Source: Liolophura sinensis (Eukaryota; Mollusca; Polyplacophora; Chitonida; Chitonidae). From it: a stretch of 64,000 bases of DNA. The stretch spans positions 25,121,953 to 25,185,952 of the forward strand of contig NC_088307.1 in NCBI RefSeq assembly GCF_032854445.1. Direction: 5' to 3'. Made by a program: the position numbers and the translations under genes. A model generated the notes under the pieces. It was not told the origin of the DNA. It did no database searches and saw only the letters and a list, made by a program, of their open reading frames with translations. Shown here one piece after another: positions 53,701 to 64,000 of this stretch; positions within the stretch are counted from its first letter, which is position 1, and the number at the start of each line of letters is the position of its first letter.

Positions 53701-56700
53701 CAACAAAGTACTGTGGGTTTCAGTACATGGAGTTAATCAGCTGTCGAGGATGGTAGTTTGCTCCGGGCACTGTAGTTTCCTCCATCCATTAAACTGACTG
53801 CCATCGGTTAAAGAAGCGAACAATTCTCAAGTATGGTTTTAAACAACAATCAGATAAATTAGTATTTATTCATATTTCATTTTTTTTTCGTTCCAGCTTG
53901 TCACAAGAAAGTGTGGTGTGGGAAAAATGCCTGCAGCTGTCAGAAGACAGACAAACAGCTTCTTACAAGTAAGTGTACTTCTTGATTGGTTCAGGACGGA
54001 GGTGGCGAGGGGGGTTGTCATCCTGTTAGGACATAATGACAACATTGTAGTTGATTTTTTGTGGATGGTTTCATTTTTCACAGTAAAATGCCTGATATGT
54101 AGTGCAGGAAAACAGGCTGCATGCCAGAACTCAAATAGCTAATAGTCAGTAGTCAAATAGCATTGACTTTCATTTGTCTCTGGTGTATGTTGTGGTATTT
54201 AGCGTAAGAAAGTTTGTTATAGGAGAAAGATTTGATTTGCTTTAAGCCAGTCTTGTTGTAGGTTGCCCGTTATGATACTTCATATTGGTCGCTGTGCCTA
54301 TGTCATGGGGCGTCTTCATTCTGTTGCGGCATGCCTTCAGTGGTTGGTGTTCTTTGGGTAGTTTTTCCAGCCTGTTGGCAGTCCGTGTTGTGCCGTCTTG
54401 TGTGCGAGATTAAACATTCTCGTTTACTTACTGCCGTCGTAGTCGTGTTCTGTCCCGATGTACTTCCTCGGGAAGAGTGAATGTGTTTGATCAATCTGGC
54501 GATACATGTATTCCTGAAAGTATTTCACTTTAAAAACCTGGGCCCATATTTATCAAGTGACTCAAGTAAAACATTCAAGTAAAGTTACAATTGACATGTT
54601 TCACTCTAGAATGTTTAAAATTTATATACTCATTATTTGCTGCAGAACAATGTACTGAACATAGTTTGAGTTCTTACCTGTTCTGAGTTTGGGCTTGTAA
54701 GGACTTTATGACAGTTTTAAGTTGCATGATAAATAGGGGCCCTGGTCTTTGTAATCTAACACACAGAGATTCAACAAGGCGAATATAACGTTCCACTTTG
54801 TGGGAAGGTAATCAAATATAAACACACCATACATGACAATGTGCCAACTTACAATGCCTTGTCTATAATTCTTTTTTCAAGTATGTACATGTACCAGTAT
54901 AACTTGCAAAGACTGTTGACTCAAGTCACAGAATCTCTGTGGGTGGTAATGAGTCACACTAACTGGGTAAGACACAGAGAGATTCCACTTGAGCCACTTC
55001 TCTATTTTAAGCACACGTACGCTTAAGACCTGAGTTGGGTCTCAGGTTGGGTTAAGATCTGAGTTGGGTCTCAGGTTGGGTTAAGACCTGAGTTGGGTCT
55101 CAGGTTGGGTCAAGACCTGAGTTGGGTCTCAGGTTGGGTTAAGACCTGAGTTGTGCCTTAGGGGGTATGTGGAAAGTTATTATAAAAGAAAGAAAATAGT
55201 TTTAAGGAAAAGGGAGAATGATACGCTAAAAAGTGTTTCCTTTTAGGAGGAATATTTTATATTTCTTAATAACCCTTCTACTTTATGCAAATTTTTTTTG
55301 TCAGAAAGGGTTGTAAGTAATTATATTTAAGGAAATAAAACTTCCTCTGACTTACAATAACAGGTTGTAGTACTAGAGCAGAACTGGTTGAAATATTTTT
55401 TTTCTCCGCCATGGGCGATAGCTCCAAATCTCTTCATAATGCGGGGAGATGAACTTCCAACGGCCATTCGATCCACTCTCTGTTTGTTCGTTTCCATTGC
55501 TCTTTAATATCCTGGCAGATATCTCCCCTCTCTCGTTTGCAGGTTTCCTCTTTCTGTATAGCCGTTTCTAATTTATTTAATCTCACGGGACATGGCATGC
55601 AGACGTAGCATGTCTTAATTTCCGTCGTCAAATCACGCCTTTGGGCTGTCACAACACGATTATTCACTGTGGATACTAGCTGTCTAAACAAATTCTACAG
55701 TAAACTTTGAAATCCACATAATCTTTCCTTTTCTTTGGCGTGACATTCGAATCGCATGATGTTGTATATAGAACTATACGTGTCTGCACATGTCAACTGT
55801 TATTTACTGTTTACGACTTGTTGCCAGGAGATAGTAGAGTCGTTTCCATTGGTCGAACAGGATTAGCTGTGTTTACGTCAAAGTATGCGATATGCGCAGG
55901 CTTTTCAGCAGAGGTTGAGTAGACTTAAGGCTACAGTCCTCTGTATAAGGAGAGTACATTTATGTCTGGCTACTTAATTTCTGGCCTAATGGCTGGGGCC
56001 TTTGGAAGAAAGCCATTTTTAAGCAACAAAAAGAAAGCTGATACACGTTTTTGTAGATGTACACATACCTTTATACTTCGTATTAAGAAATAAAATCCAA
56101 GCCTTTTCTATGTATTCTTTAGGATTTGATGCTCCAGTTCAGTTGTGTAGATCTTGACCTCCCATTTATGTCAATTAGTAACGTCTATTCAGCTCCTCTG
56201 ACTGTTCAGAGCGGGGTACCCCAGGGTTCTATGCTGGGCCCTTTACTGTTTATTCTGTTTTTACATTGACAACTATACAGATGACACAATCTTGTATGTT
56301 TTGTCCAAGACTGTGACAAAAGCTTCAAGCTGATATCAGAAGTGCAGAAACTGGTGACTCCAGAATAAGATGATTATTCATCCACATAAAACCAAGTTCA
56401 TGTTGATAGGTTCTGCCAGAAAAGGTAAAAAATAGTACAATCAACTATATACCATTAATAATGTACCGATTGAAAGAGTGTATACCCAAAAGCTGCTTGG
56501 TTTGCATCTTGATGACAACCTCAAGTTTAATTTTCATGTTAATCATGTATGCTCAACAGTTTCAAAATTGCTTTCTGTCTTGAGGAAAAACAGAACACTT
56601 TTCCCAGAAAACATTTGCTGCAGTTTTTATAACAGCTATATCCTACCTCACATTTATTAATGCTTAAGTAGTTGGGAAAACTGCTCTAAAGACCTTCTAA

Positions 56701-59700
56701 ATCGAGTTTTCAAACTGCAGAAAACTGCTGCCCGTCTTATACTGAAGTTGGACAGACAGATACCAACAACACTTCTTTTCCAAAAGTTAAAATGGCTTAC
56801 TATATATCAACTTGTAGACTACTGCAAGGTTATCAATGTATACAAATCCCTTAATGACTGTTTCCCAGCATATATGTCAGCTCTGTTCTCAATTGAATTA
56901 AACCCTGCTATGAATTTAAGACCTACTACTGCAGTTAAACTAAAAACGCCTTTCCCAAGAACAGAAAAAATCTTTATCTTACTCAGGACCAGTTCTATGG
57001 AATGCTTTGAGTAAAGAAATTCAGTGTTCTTCCTTGGCTCAGTGTTTTAAGAACCGATATCTTCAAGGGGTTATATACTGAAAATGAAAATTCATTTTGA
57101 GAATGCCATCAAAGCACACATGAGCTCATGTACAGATGAGAAGGGGATGGGAAAGGGCCATCACCCACCCACTCACTCACTCACTCATTCTGTGAACATG
57201 TGTATCATGAGGTTCCAACTTCTGGAGGAGACAGAAAGCGGTGGGTAATGGGCCCTCTCCCACTAACCTATCTCTTCCATTGGTTGGGATAGTTATGGTG
57301 GCAAAATTCACACTTGCTTTTGTTATTATTTCACTGTTCAGGTACTTTTGTGTTGATATAATTTGCCACTGTATATCTGTATATATTGTTTTCATAATCT
57401 TGTTGCAACTGGTTTACACAATCCAGATTACCATGTTTTCCAACGCATATATAATGTAACATATTGTTTAAAATTGTTTGTGTCTGACAGCCTCAGGGTA
57501 GATCAACCCAATGTTGACTGAGTATATGCATTGTATTTTACCCTCTTGAAATAAAGCCATTATTATTATTATGCCAAGCTTTAATCATGCATGTTACAAT
57601 GTCATGTTAATTGCTTAAAGTTAATATGCCTTTAATTGCTCATGAATATCAATGTCTTGTTTCATATTTCTGCTGATGTCATCGTGTCTGTTCATGTTTC
57701 TCTTCCTATCACATGACAGGCGTTTGTCCAACAACCTGCAACCATTGAGAATAACAGACCTACCATTGAAAGTTCAACGACAGGCAAAGTTGCTGATTGG
57801 TACACAGCCAGATTACTCTTCTCTGCTGAAACAAACGCAAAACAAGGCCATTAAAGCTTTCTTACAGGTAATTGTCGATCAGGCAGATAACAGGCGTTGT
57901 TATGTTGTCAGTATGTTGTTGTTAGGGGGCGTCACTAGCTCAGAATTTTACATTGCTGGCCTGCTGAACCAATGATGTCACATTTTACATTCCTGGTCTG
58001 CCGTTATCAGGCCCTGGACCAGTGATGTAACATTTTACATTGCTGCTCCGCGGTTATATTGGACCAATGATGTCACATTTTACATTGCTGGTCCACGATT
58101 AACAGGCCCTGCACCAATGATGTCACATTTTACATTGCTGGTCCACGATTACCAGGCCCTGGACCAATGATGTCACATTTTACATTACTGGTCCATGATT
58201 ACCAGGCCCTGGACCAATGATGTCACATTTTACATTACTGGTCTGTGATTATCAGGCCCTGGACCAATGATGTCACATTTTACATTGCTGCTCCACGATT
58301 ACCAGGCCCTGGACCAATGATGTCACATTTTACATTGCTGGTCCGCGATTACCAGGCCCTGCACCAATGATGTCACATTTTACATTACTGGTCTGCGATT
58401 ACCAGACCCTGGACCAATGATGTCACATTTTACATTGCTGGTCCACGATTACCAGGCCGTTGACCAGTGACGTCACATTTTACATTGCTGGTCTGCGATT
58501 ACCAGACCCTGGACCAATGATGTCACATTTTACATTGCTGGTCCACGATTTCCAGGCCGTTGACCAATGATGTAACATTTTACATTACTGGTCCACGATT
58601 ACCAGGCCCTGGACCAATGATGTCACATTTTACATTGCTGGTCTGCGATTATTAGGCCCTGGACCAATCATGTCACATTTTACATTACTGGTCCACGATT
58701 ACCAAACCCTGCACCAATGATGTCACATTTTACATTGCTGGTCCACGATTACCAGGCCCTGGTCCAATGATGTCACATTTTACATTGCTGGTCTGCGATT
58801 GTCAGGCCCTGGACCAATGATGTCACATTTTACATTGCTGGTCTGCGATTATTAGGCCCTGGACCAATGATGTCACATTTTACATTGCTGGTCCACGATT
58901 ACCAAACCCTGCACCAATGATGTCACATTTTACATTGCTGGTCCACGATTACCAGGCCCTGGACCAATGATGTCACATTTTACATTGCTGGTCTGCGATT
59001 ATTAGGCCCTGGACCAATGATGTCACATTTTACATTGCTGGTCCACGATTAACAGGCCCTGCACCAATGATGTCACATTTTACATTGCTGGTCCACGATT
59101 ACCAGGCCCTGGACCAATGATGTCACATTTTACATTACTGGTCCATGATTACCAGGCCCTGGACCAATGATGTCACATTTTACATTACTGGTCTGTGATT
59201 ATCAGGCCCTGGACCAATGATGTCACATTTTACATTGCTGCTCCACGATTACCAGGCCCTGGACCAATGATGTCACATTTTACATTGCTGGTCCGCGATT
59301 ACCAGGCCCTGCACCAATGATGTCACATTTTACATTACTGGTCTGCGATTACCAGACCCTGGACCAATGATGTCACATTTTACATTGCTGGTCCACGATT
59401 ACCAGGCCGTTGACCAGTGACGTCACATTTTACATTGCTGGTCTGCGATTACCAGACCCTGGACCAATGATGTCACATTTTACATTGCTGGTCCACGATT
59501 TCCAGGCCGTTGACCAATGATGTAACATTTTACATTACTGGTCCACGATTACCAGGCCCTGGACCAATGATGTCACATTTTACATTGCTGGTCTGCGATT
59601 ATTAGGCCCTGGACCAATCATGTCACATTTTACATTACTGGTCCACGATTACCAAACCCTGCACCAATGATGTCACATTTTACATTGCTGGTCCACGATT

Positions 59701-61948
59701 ACCAGGCCCTGGACCAATGATGTCACATTTTACATTGCTGGTCTGCGATTATTAGGCCCTGGACCAATGATGTCACATTTTACATTGCTGGTCCACGATT
59801 ACCAAACCCTGCACCAATGATGTCACATTTTACATTGCTGGTCCACGATTACCAGGCCCTGGACCAATGATGTCACATTTTACATTGCTGGTCTGCGATT
59901 ATTAGGCCCTGGACCAATGATGTCACATTTTACATTGCTGGTCCACGATTACCAAACCCTGCACCAATGATGTCACATTTTACATTGCTGGTCCACGATT
60001 ACCAGGCCCTGGTCCAATGATGTCACATTTTACATTACTGGTCCACGATTACCAGGCCCTGGTCCAATGATGTCACATTTTACATTGCTGGTCTGCGATT
60101 ATCAGGCCCTGGACCAATGATGTCACATTTTACATTGCTGGTCCACGATTACCAGGCTCTGGACCAGTGACGTCACATTTTACATTGCTGGTCCACGATT
60201 ACCAGGCCCTGGACCAATGATGTCACATTTTACATTGCTGGTCCACGATTACCAGGCCGTTAACCAATGATGTCACATTTTTGAAACCATCCCTAGCCGT
60301 TTCATCAGCAGTTTTAATATTTTTTTTTATTTAGTTGATTGATGTTACACACCAGTGTTTTCTCACGAATGTGGTATACATATCTGTACATCAATAGGGG
60401 GCAAGTTTGTCCGTAACTTGTCTGTGGGTGGTTCACCACAGACAATCTGGTTTCCTCCAGCCATAAAATTGACAATCATCATATAAGTGAAAAATTCATA
60501 AAATTAATCAACGTTAAAATAAAGAAATGAATGTAAAAAAAAAGAAAATAAAAATGTGATGGGGAGCATGCATCACTTTCATAAAGAGGCATGCTTACAA
60601 TGTTTTACAGCAAAATCATCTGGTTGATTTGTGTATTTTGCTTTGCTTGGTGTTACAGATGGATGAATTGGCAAATCTTGCTCAACTAAGTCAGGAATGT
60701 GAACAGATGGTGGACAAACTCCTCACAAAATTCTCAGAGCGATTAGGTATGTGGGGTGTTATGTCGTCATTTAGCAGTTGGGCCTATAAGGTGTTAAACA
60801 ACTACCTGAATAATTTATTAAATAACTGACAAACTGACTAATTAATACATATGTACCTGTATAAATGTTAGACAACAAACTAAATACAAGTGCAATGAAA
60901 TTGTGCAATTCTTAGAACCAAGACTGTTCTAGCAGTCTTGATGCAACTCACTGAAGCCTTAGAGTTATGCAAGATTTGATTTGATTTGATTTGATTGGTG
61001 TTTTACGCTGTACTCAAGAATATTTCACTTATACGACGGCAGCCAGCATTATGGTGGGTGGAAACCGGGTAGAGGCCGGGGGAAACCCACGACCATCCGC
61101 AGGTTGCTAGCAGACATTCCCACGTACGGCCGGAGAGGAAGCCAGCATGAGCTGGACTTGAACTCACAGCGAACGCATTGGTGAGAGACTCCTGGGCCAT
61201 TACGCTGTGCTAGCGCCCTAACCAACTGAGCCACGGAGGCCCCCAGTTACGCAAGACACTGCATTTACAATAATACTGTTGTGAATTGCATGTTCGAAGC
61301 TCGCTTTTTCTGTTTCGGCTGCAAGTCAAGAGGTTTAGCTTAGGAAGGTCTGCCCAGTTCACTCTGGGCAGTCAGTTGTGAGCTCGTGGGTGCTGTCATA
61401 AATGTAAAAAAATTCTGTAGCACAACATTAAACACAAATAGTGTGAAGAAATGTACAAATACAGAAATACATAGGTATTTCTTCTAAAGTTTAGCATTTT
61501 TCAGGTAAAACATTTTTATTGATTCTGACAGATTCATCCACCTTACATGTTTTTTTGTGAAGTTTGATCAGAAAAACATAAGAGTTGTCATGAAAATATC
61601 ATTTTAAGCCGTTTATTAAAGTGCATTTGTACAAATCAGACTGTAGGTGAAATACAGTAAATTCAGAGTGCACAAATGACAAAACTGATCACTCAACTAA
61701 GCAACCAGCTAACGAGAGTAATGATTTTCAGTGGTATGCCACTAGCTTACTACTAGCTCACCTTAACCACAGTTTTCATCATTCTTCTACAAAAGCCCTA
61801 GATATAATATTTGTTAATATTTTGTTGACTGATGAAATGTATTCATTTCGATATTCTATGTGCTGCAGGTGAATATTCATTTGGTGATTTCAACACTCCG
61901 AGGACACTGATCCGACAACGGCTGGCTGTGGCGACGCCCAAAAACTAA
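44744..61948 (+). CDS. Basic phospho-motif-rich protein, 185 residues, 7 exons; family not recognised
   Basis: Exons: 44744-44761, 46874-46973, 47873-47924, 53897-53968, 57720-57867, 60659-60746 and 61869-61948 (TAA). Phases agree at every junction. Residues ~16-33 form an Arg/Ser cluster (NRRKSRRRSSLSARRFS) typical of basophilic-kinase sites such as Aurora B or PKA. A S/T/Q-rich acidic linker follows. Residues ~82-159 look helical (LPLKVQRQAKLLIG, ELANLAQLSQECEQMVDKLL). The end has two T-P sites (FNTPRTLIRQ, VATPKN). It is probably nuclear. The RRKSxRRSS cluster recalls the Aurora B-regulated N-terminus of kinetochore subunit DSN1, but the rest does not clearly match, so this is only a lead. 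Extra in-frame exons in the large introns cannot be excluded. Confidence 0.68.
45664..45735. repeat. 22-bp tandem repeat, 3 copies
   Basis: attgtgagcaatcaggagga aa repeated three times, the last with a ccg variant. Confidence 0.9.
46874..46973 (+). CDS. 185-residue protein, exon 2 (basic phospho cluster)
   Basis: Acceptor ctgttttag, donor GTAG|gtgtgt in phase 1. An alternative donor at 46970 (TTT|gtaggt) would change the next exon's frame to a less protein-like sequence, so the distal one is preferred. Confidence 0.68.
47391..47620. mobile_element. Fold-back MITE, ~230 bp, ~50-bp imperfect TIRs
   Basis: Left aagccctggcctcgggatca ... ttagacttaagtcaaaattt ca; right tgaaattttgactgaagtct aag ... 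gggcctggctta. Inverted match over ~50 bp with an A-rich core. Confidence 0.82.
47660..47800 (+). repeat. Diverged SINE-like fragment
   Basis: gtttgtcaggtaccttgcag tggtcagtggtttactctag has the order of the SINE body (gtctg-cagc-gtgggttt). A related fragment is at 53700-53855. Confidence 0.35.
48755..49110 (+). mobile_element. SINE family B, near full length
   Basis: tRNA-like head cgttggtagagtgtccgctt through cgtagatccag, then the family-B body (gcatgaaggggatagtgcaa, agcagcactagataaaagag, acaaggaggcacattacatg) and a short cacacactgactcac tail. Confidence 0.83.
51068..52325. repeat. 19-bp minisatellite, ~1.25 kb, about 65 copies
   Basis: The unit attctcattgttctgtctc has variants ttctctctg and cattcccattg. 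The + strand is almost free of G outside the fixed positions. All overlapping ORFs here (19-residue periodic peptides) are artefacts of the 19-bp period. Located in the intron between 47924 and 53897. Confidence 0.96.
53700..53855 (+). repeat. Diverged SINE-like fragment
   Basis: gtagtttcctccatccatta aactgactgccatcgg and caattctcaagtatggtttt resemble the 3' half of family A. Ends in caatcagataaatt. Confidence 0.45.
53897..53968 (+). CDS. 185-residue protein, exon 4
   Basis: Acceptor cgttccag, donor AA|gtaagt. Enters and leaves in phase 2. Encodes LSQESVVWEKCLQLSEDRQT. Confidence 0.68.
54540..54744. mobile_element. Fold-back MITE, ~205 bp
   Basis: gggcccatatttatcaagtg at the left mirrors gcatgataaataggggccct at the right. 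Confidence 0.72.
55021..55158. repeat. 29-bp minisatellite, ~4.7 copies
   Basis: ttaagacctgagttgggtct caggttggg repeated with only a few substitutions. Confidence 0.93.
56120..57573 (+). mobile_element. 5'-truncated, decayed non-LTR retrotransposon (reverse transcriptase 3' part)
   Basis: Translated pieces in shifting frames give GVPQGSMLGPLLFILFLH (RT motif), then a degenerate DD box (RDDTILYV). Later pieces are YTQKLLGLHLDDNLKFNFHV, RVFKLQKTAARLILKLDRQI and LKWLTIYQLVDYCKVINVYK, the usual order in jockey/CR1-type polymerases. Stops and frameshifts interrupt it repeatedly, so it is inactive. The 3' end has aataaagccattattattat, a microsatellite tail typical of such elements. It lies in the intron before exon 5 of the 185-residue protein. 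Confidence 0.85.
57720..57867 (+). CDS. 185-residue protein, exon 5
   Basis: Acceptor acatgacag, donor CAG|gtaatt. Encodes about 50 residues (RLSNNLQPLRITDLPLKVQR onward), the longest helical block of the protein. The 50-bp minisatellite begins ~82 bp after the donor. Confidence 0.8.
57949..60281. repeat. 50-bp minisatellite, ~47 copies, with ~950-bp higher-order duplication
   Basis: Unit core ccaatgatgtcacattttac attgctggtccacgattacc aggccctgga. Variant-marked stretches at 58091 onward recur at 59041 onward in the same order (offset 950 = 19 units), including the rare ggaccaatcatg unit at 58668 and 59618. Three units carry an exact tgacgtca. Confidence 0.96.
60345..60535 (+). repeat. Degenerate SINE-like fragment
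   Basis: ggtttcctccagccataaaa ttgacaatcatcatataagt gaaaaattc retains family-A 3' order with a diverged tail. Confidence 0.4.
60659..60746 (+). CDS. 185-residue protein, exon 6
   Basis: Acceptor ggtgttacag, donor TTAG|gtatgt. Encodes MDELANLAQLSQECEQMVDK and onward, amphipathic helix. Leaves in phase 1. Confidence 0.78.
60975..61244 (-). mobile_element. SINE family A, full length, best preserved, with 12-bp TSD
   Basis: (tttga)n tail then ttggtgttttacgctgtact through the complete body to accaactgagccacggaggc ccc. TSD agttatgcaaga (60963-60974) and agttacgcaaga (61245-61256), one mismatch. Confidence 0.93.
61869..61948 (+). CDS. 185-residue protein, terminal exon
   Basis: Acceptor tgtgctgcag, then GEYSFGDFNTPRTLIRQRL and a TAA at 61946-61948. 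Confidence 0.78.
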
Positions 61949-62149
61949 CCTGTGTAGATTATACATCTCCATTGTCAGATGTCAGACATCCCATCCTCAG
62001 TCAATACCTGATCAAGTTTTACCACAGTCCAAATCCCATGGGTTATGCATATAGTGTCATTTGTCTGGAAACTTTCATATCATTGAACTGTTATTTCATG
62101 TTTTTCATCTCTAAAAATAATATGTACTCGTCAGTGACAATACATCCTG

Positions 62150-62333
62150 TCTGTATAGTATATTAGCCAGAGCTATCAGACTAATTATATATAGTATATT
62201 AGCCAGAGCTATCAGACTAATTATGTATAGTATATTAGCCAGAGCTATCAGACTAATTATGTTTAGTATATTAGCCAGAGCTATCAGACTAATTATGTTT
62301 AGTATATTAGCCAGAGCTATCAGACTAATTATG
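62150..62333. repeat. 36-bp tandem repeat in the presumed 3'UTR, 5 copies
   Basis: tagtatattagccagagcta tcagactaattatgta repeats with exact 36-bp spacing (agccagagct at 62165, 62201, 62237 and onward), starting ~200 bp after the stop at 61948. Confidence 0.93.
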
Positions 62334-62486
62334 CATTGTTCTTCACAGAATATTCAAATTTTTTTCATGACTTTTTATAAAGGCTGCATTAAAGTTTTGT
62401 AATTCTTATGTCGGTAATGTGTTTTGTTGTTTATCAGATATTGCAAATATTCATTGTTTGTTTTATTTCTTATCATTGCTTGTCAT

Positions 62487-62492
62487 AATAAA
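62487..62492 (+). terminator. Candidate polyadenylation signal AATAAA
   Basis: tcataataaaacttgt, 539 nt after the stop of the 185-residue protein gene and downstream of the 36-bp repeat. Confidence 0.55.
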
Positions 62493-62679
62493 ACTTGTAA
62501 TGAAGGAACAAGTTTATAGCAAATTTAGGGACTGAATCAACTTGTTTGGCCAATTATTTCTGTATCTGATTTGTCTTTGCAATGTATGACGATTTCATGA
62601 TGATGTCTTCATGGGTCAACGGTTGGCCCATGTATTTCGTAGCACACAAACCAATACCAGTAATATGAAGAAGTCTGGT

Positions 62680-62840
62680 TGGGGGAGCCTATGACCCAAG
62701 AGCCTCTCACCAATGTGGTTGCTACGAGTTCAAGTCCAGCTCATGCTGGCTCCCTCTCAGGCCATACGTGGGAAGGTTGGTCAGCAAACTGCAGATGGTC
62801 ATAGTTTTCTGCTCGGTTAATTCCTTCCACCTTAATGCTT
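62680..62840 (+). mobile_element. SINE family A, 3'-truncated
   Basis: cctatgacccaagagcctct caccaatgtggttgctacga gttcaagtccagctcatgct through ccaccttaatgctt. Tail absent. Confidence 0.72.
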
Positions 62841-63224
62841 CGGGCAATCCAGTTTTCTCCACACACAATTAACACTGATGCCTATTGTACAAGGAAAAAG
62901 TCTTCTGTTTGAGCAAATAGAACCTGACATGTCACATTGTCATATATTCATCCTGATTGATCGCGATAGCAACGCTGAAATATTGCTGATGAGGAGTTGA
63001 GCCATAAATCTGTCACCGATAGGTTGAACGTAGCCCCATGCTGTAAATATGTCCGGTACTATTAACTGTGTGCATTATTACCTGTCATCACCCGTTGTGA
63101 ATCATCATTTATTCTGACTGATCCAGAGTATGAGGAAGGTAAAGTGTTATTACCCAGGATGACTTATCGTCATTGTTGGGCAGTCAGTATCAACAGAAAA
63201 CTACCAGTCATCAAGGGTGCAGGA

Positions 63225-63300
63225 TGTAGCCCAGTGAGAAAGATGCCCAACTCCAACCCACAAGACAAACAAGATGGGGTTCAAATCCAGCCCTAGGAAA
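63225..63300 (+). mobile_element. tRNA-like SINE head, family C
   Basis: gatgtagcccagtgagaaag atgcccaactcc with box B-like gggttcaaatccagccc. A related sequence is at 27595-27845. Confidence 0.5.
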
Positions 63301-63334
63301 GGGAATTTCCCCCACAAAACATTCCCGGCTCAAC

Positions 63335-63450
63335 TACGCGGTCGCTGTGAGTTGAAGAGCAACTCTTGCTGGTTTCCTCTCCTGTCATATGTTGGAAGAT
63401 CTGTGAGGAAAATGCAGATGATTGTGGGTTTCCACCCACCATAATGCTGA
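63335..63450 (+). mobile_element. SINE family A central fragment
   Basis: cggtcgctgtgagttgaaga to ccacccaccataatgctg. Directly follows the family-C head. Confidence 0.6.
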
Positions 63451-63975
63451 TTCCTGGGACTCTCACTGCTAGTCATGAGGCCATGGTATGACAAGAAGTG
63501 GTCAATGACGTGGATGTTGGCACATCCAACCATTTATTAAAAGAGAACTCGTCTTCCACAAGCATCTGGAAGTGCAGTTGAAATATTTTATTCCAGGTCA
63601 GTCTGGTAAACGTTCACAGTTTTGTCCTGGATTCTGTCAAATCAAAACGCCATAGCTCAAAAAAGGTGTTTTTTGAGCTCTGAGCTCTTGACACTCAGTA
63701 TACAGGGAATATCTCATGTCTTCAGCATGTTGTTTCACTGAGACTGCATTAAAAATAAAAAACCCTTCCAACTCATCCTTAGAAACTATTGCGAAAGATG
63801 TGTTTAAAAGTGACACAACCTAATATGCAACTACCTGTAAATACAGTATTTATTTGATAAACTTTGAGCTGCTTTATGAAACACTCTTGTGTGGATGAAG
63901 CTTTGCAAACAGTGAAAATTACAAGTGCAGTTACTGAAAACTGCGCCACTGAACAGACTAGTGTAATCTTTACAG

Positions 63976-64000
63976 GATGAGGACGAAAGAGAAGTAGAGT
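63976..64000 (+). CDS. Possible start of an exon cut by the window end
   Basis: An acceptor-like taatctttacag is followed by open GATGAGGACGAAAGAG..., acidic. Only 25 nt are visible. Confidence 0.2.

Noticed and set aside
55434-55691. 85-codon minus-strand ORF with a charged KLETAIQKEETCKRERGD segment
   Set aside because: Coiled-coil-like composition is suggestive, but I found no clear partners or homology. It lies inside an intron of a + strand gene.

Overview
This is an intron-rich, AT-rich animal nuclear region packed with repeats. Three features point to a marine lophotrochozoan, most likely a mollusc: long spliced genes with GT..AG introns, many tRNA-headed SINEs sharing a 3' block that ends in caccaatcaaataaata, and numerous fold-back MITEs. 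The species cannot be named from the sequence alone. I see no bacterial, plasmid or CRISPR content and no intact tRNA or rRNA gene.

Region 1 (about 35-23008, + strand) holds the 3' part of a large coiled-coil gene. I assembled 22 exons whose splice phases agree at every junction. They encode about 976 C-terminal residues ending in an Arg/Ser-rich tail. The last coiled-coil segment resembles the C-terminal signature of the centriole/midbody protein centriolin (CNTRL). A KEN sequence and a NAGNAG acceptor are present. The 5' half lies outside the window. Region 2 (23009-32325) has no convincing exon and contains 3'-flanking sequence, a dispersed repeat, SINE fragments and MITEs.

Region 3 (32326-41531, - strand) is a complete six-exon gene for a 320-residue multi-pass membrane protein that I do not recognise. 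Every intron is phase 0. It starts 438 bp from a divergent + strand mini-exon (41969-42044) that encodes a near-ideal signal peptide and ends in a phase-1 donor, which suggests an undescribed small secreted-peptide gene behind a shared promoter.

Region 4 (44744-61948, + strand) is a seven-exon gene for a 185-residue basic, phospho-motif-rich protein of unknown family. Its promoter carries E2F-like and CHR-like sequences, so a cell-cycle role is possible. Its introns contain a 1.25-kb array of 19-bp units, a decayed LINE reverse transcriptase and a 2.3-kb array of 50-bp units with higher-order structure. A 3'UTR repeat and an AATAAA follow. The final 1.5 kb contains SINE remnants and possibly the first bases of another exon.

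The most unusual pattern is that minisatellites cluster just downstream of 5' splice sites. In two successive centriolin-like introns the repeat unit includes the end of the exon and its donor site, creating series of decoy donors. A perfect 34-bp-arm hairpin with an shRNA-like layout lies in intron 1 of the membrane-protein gene.
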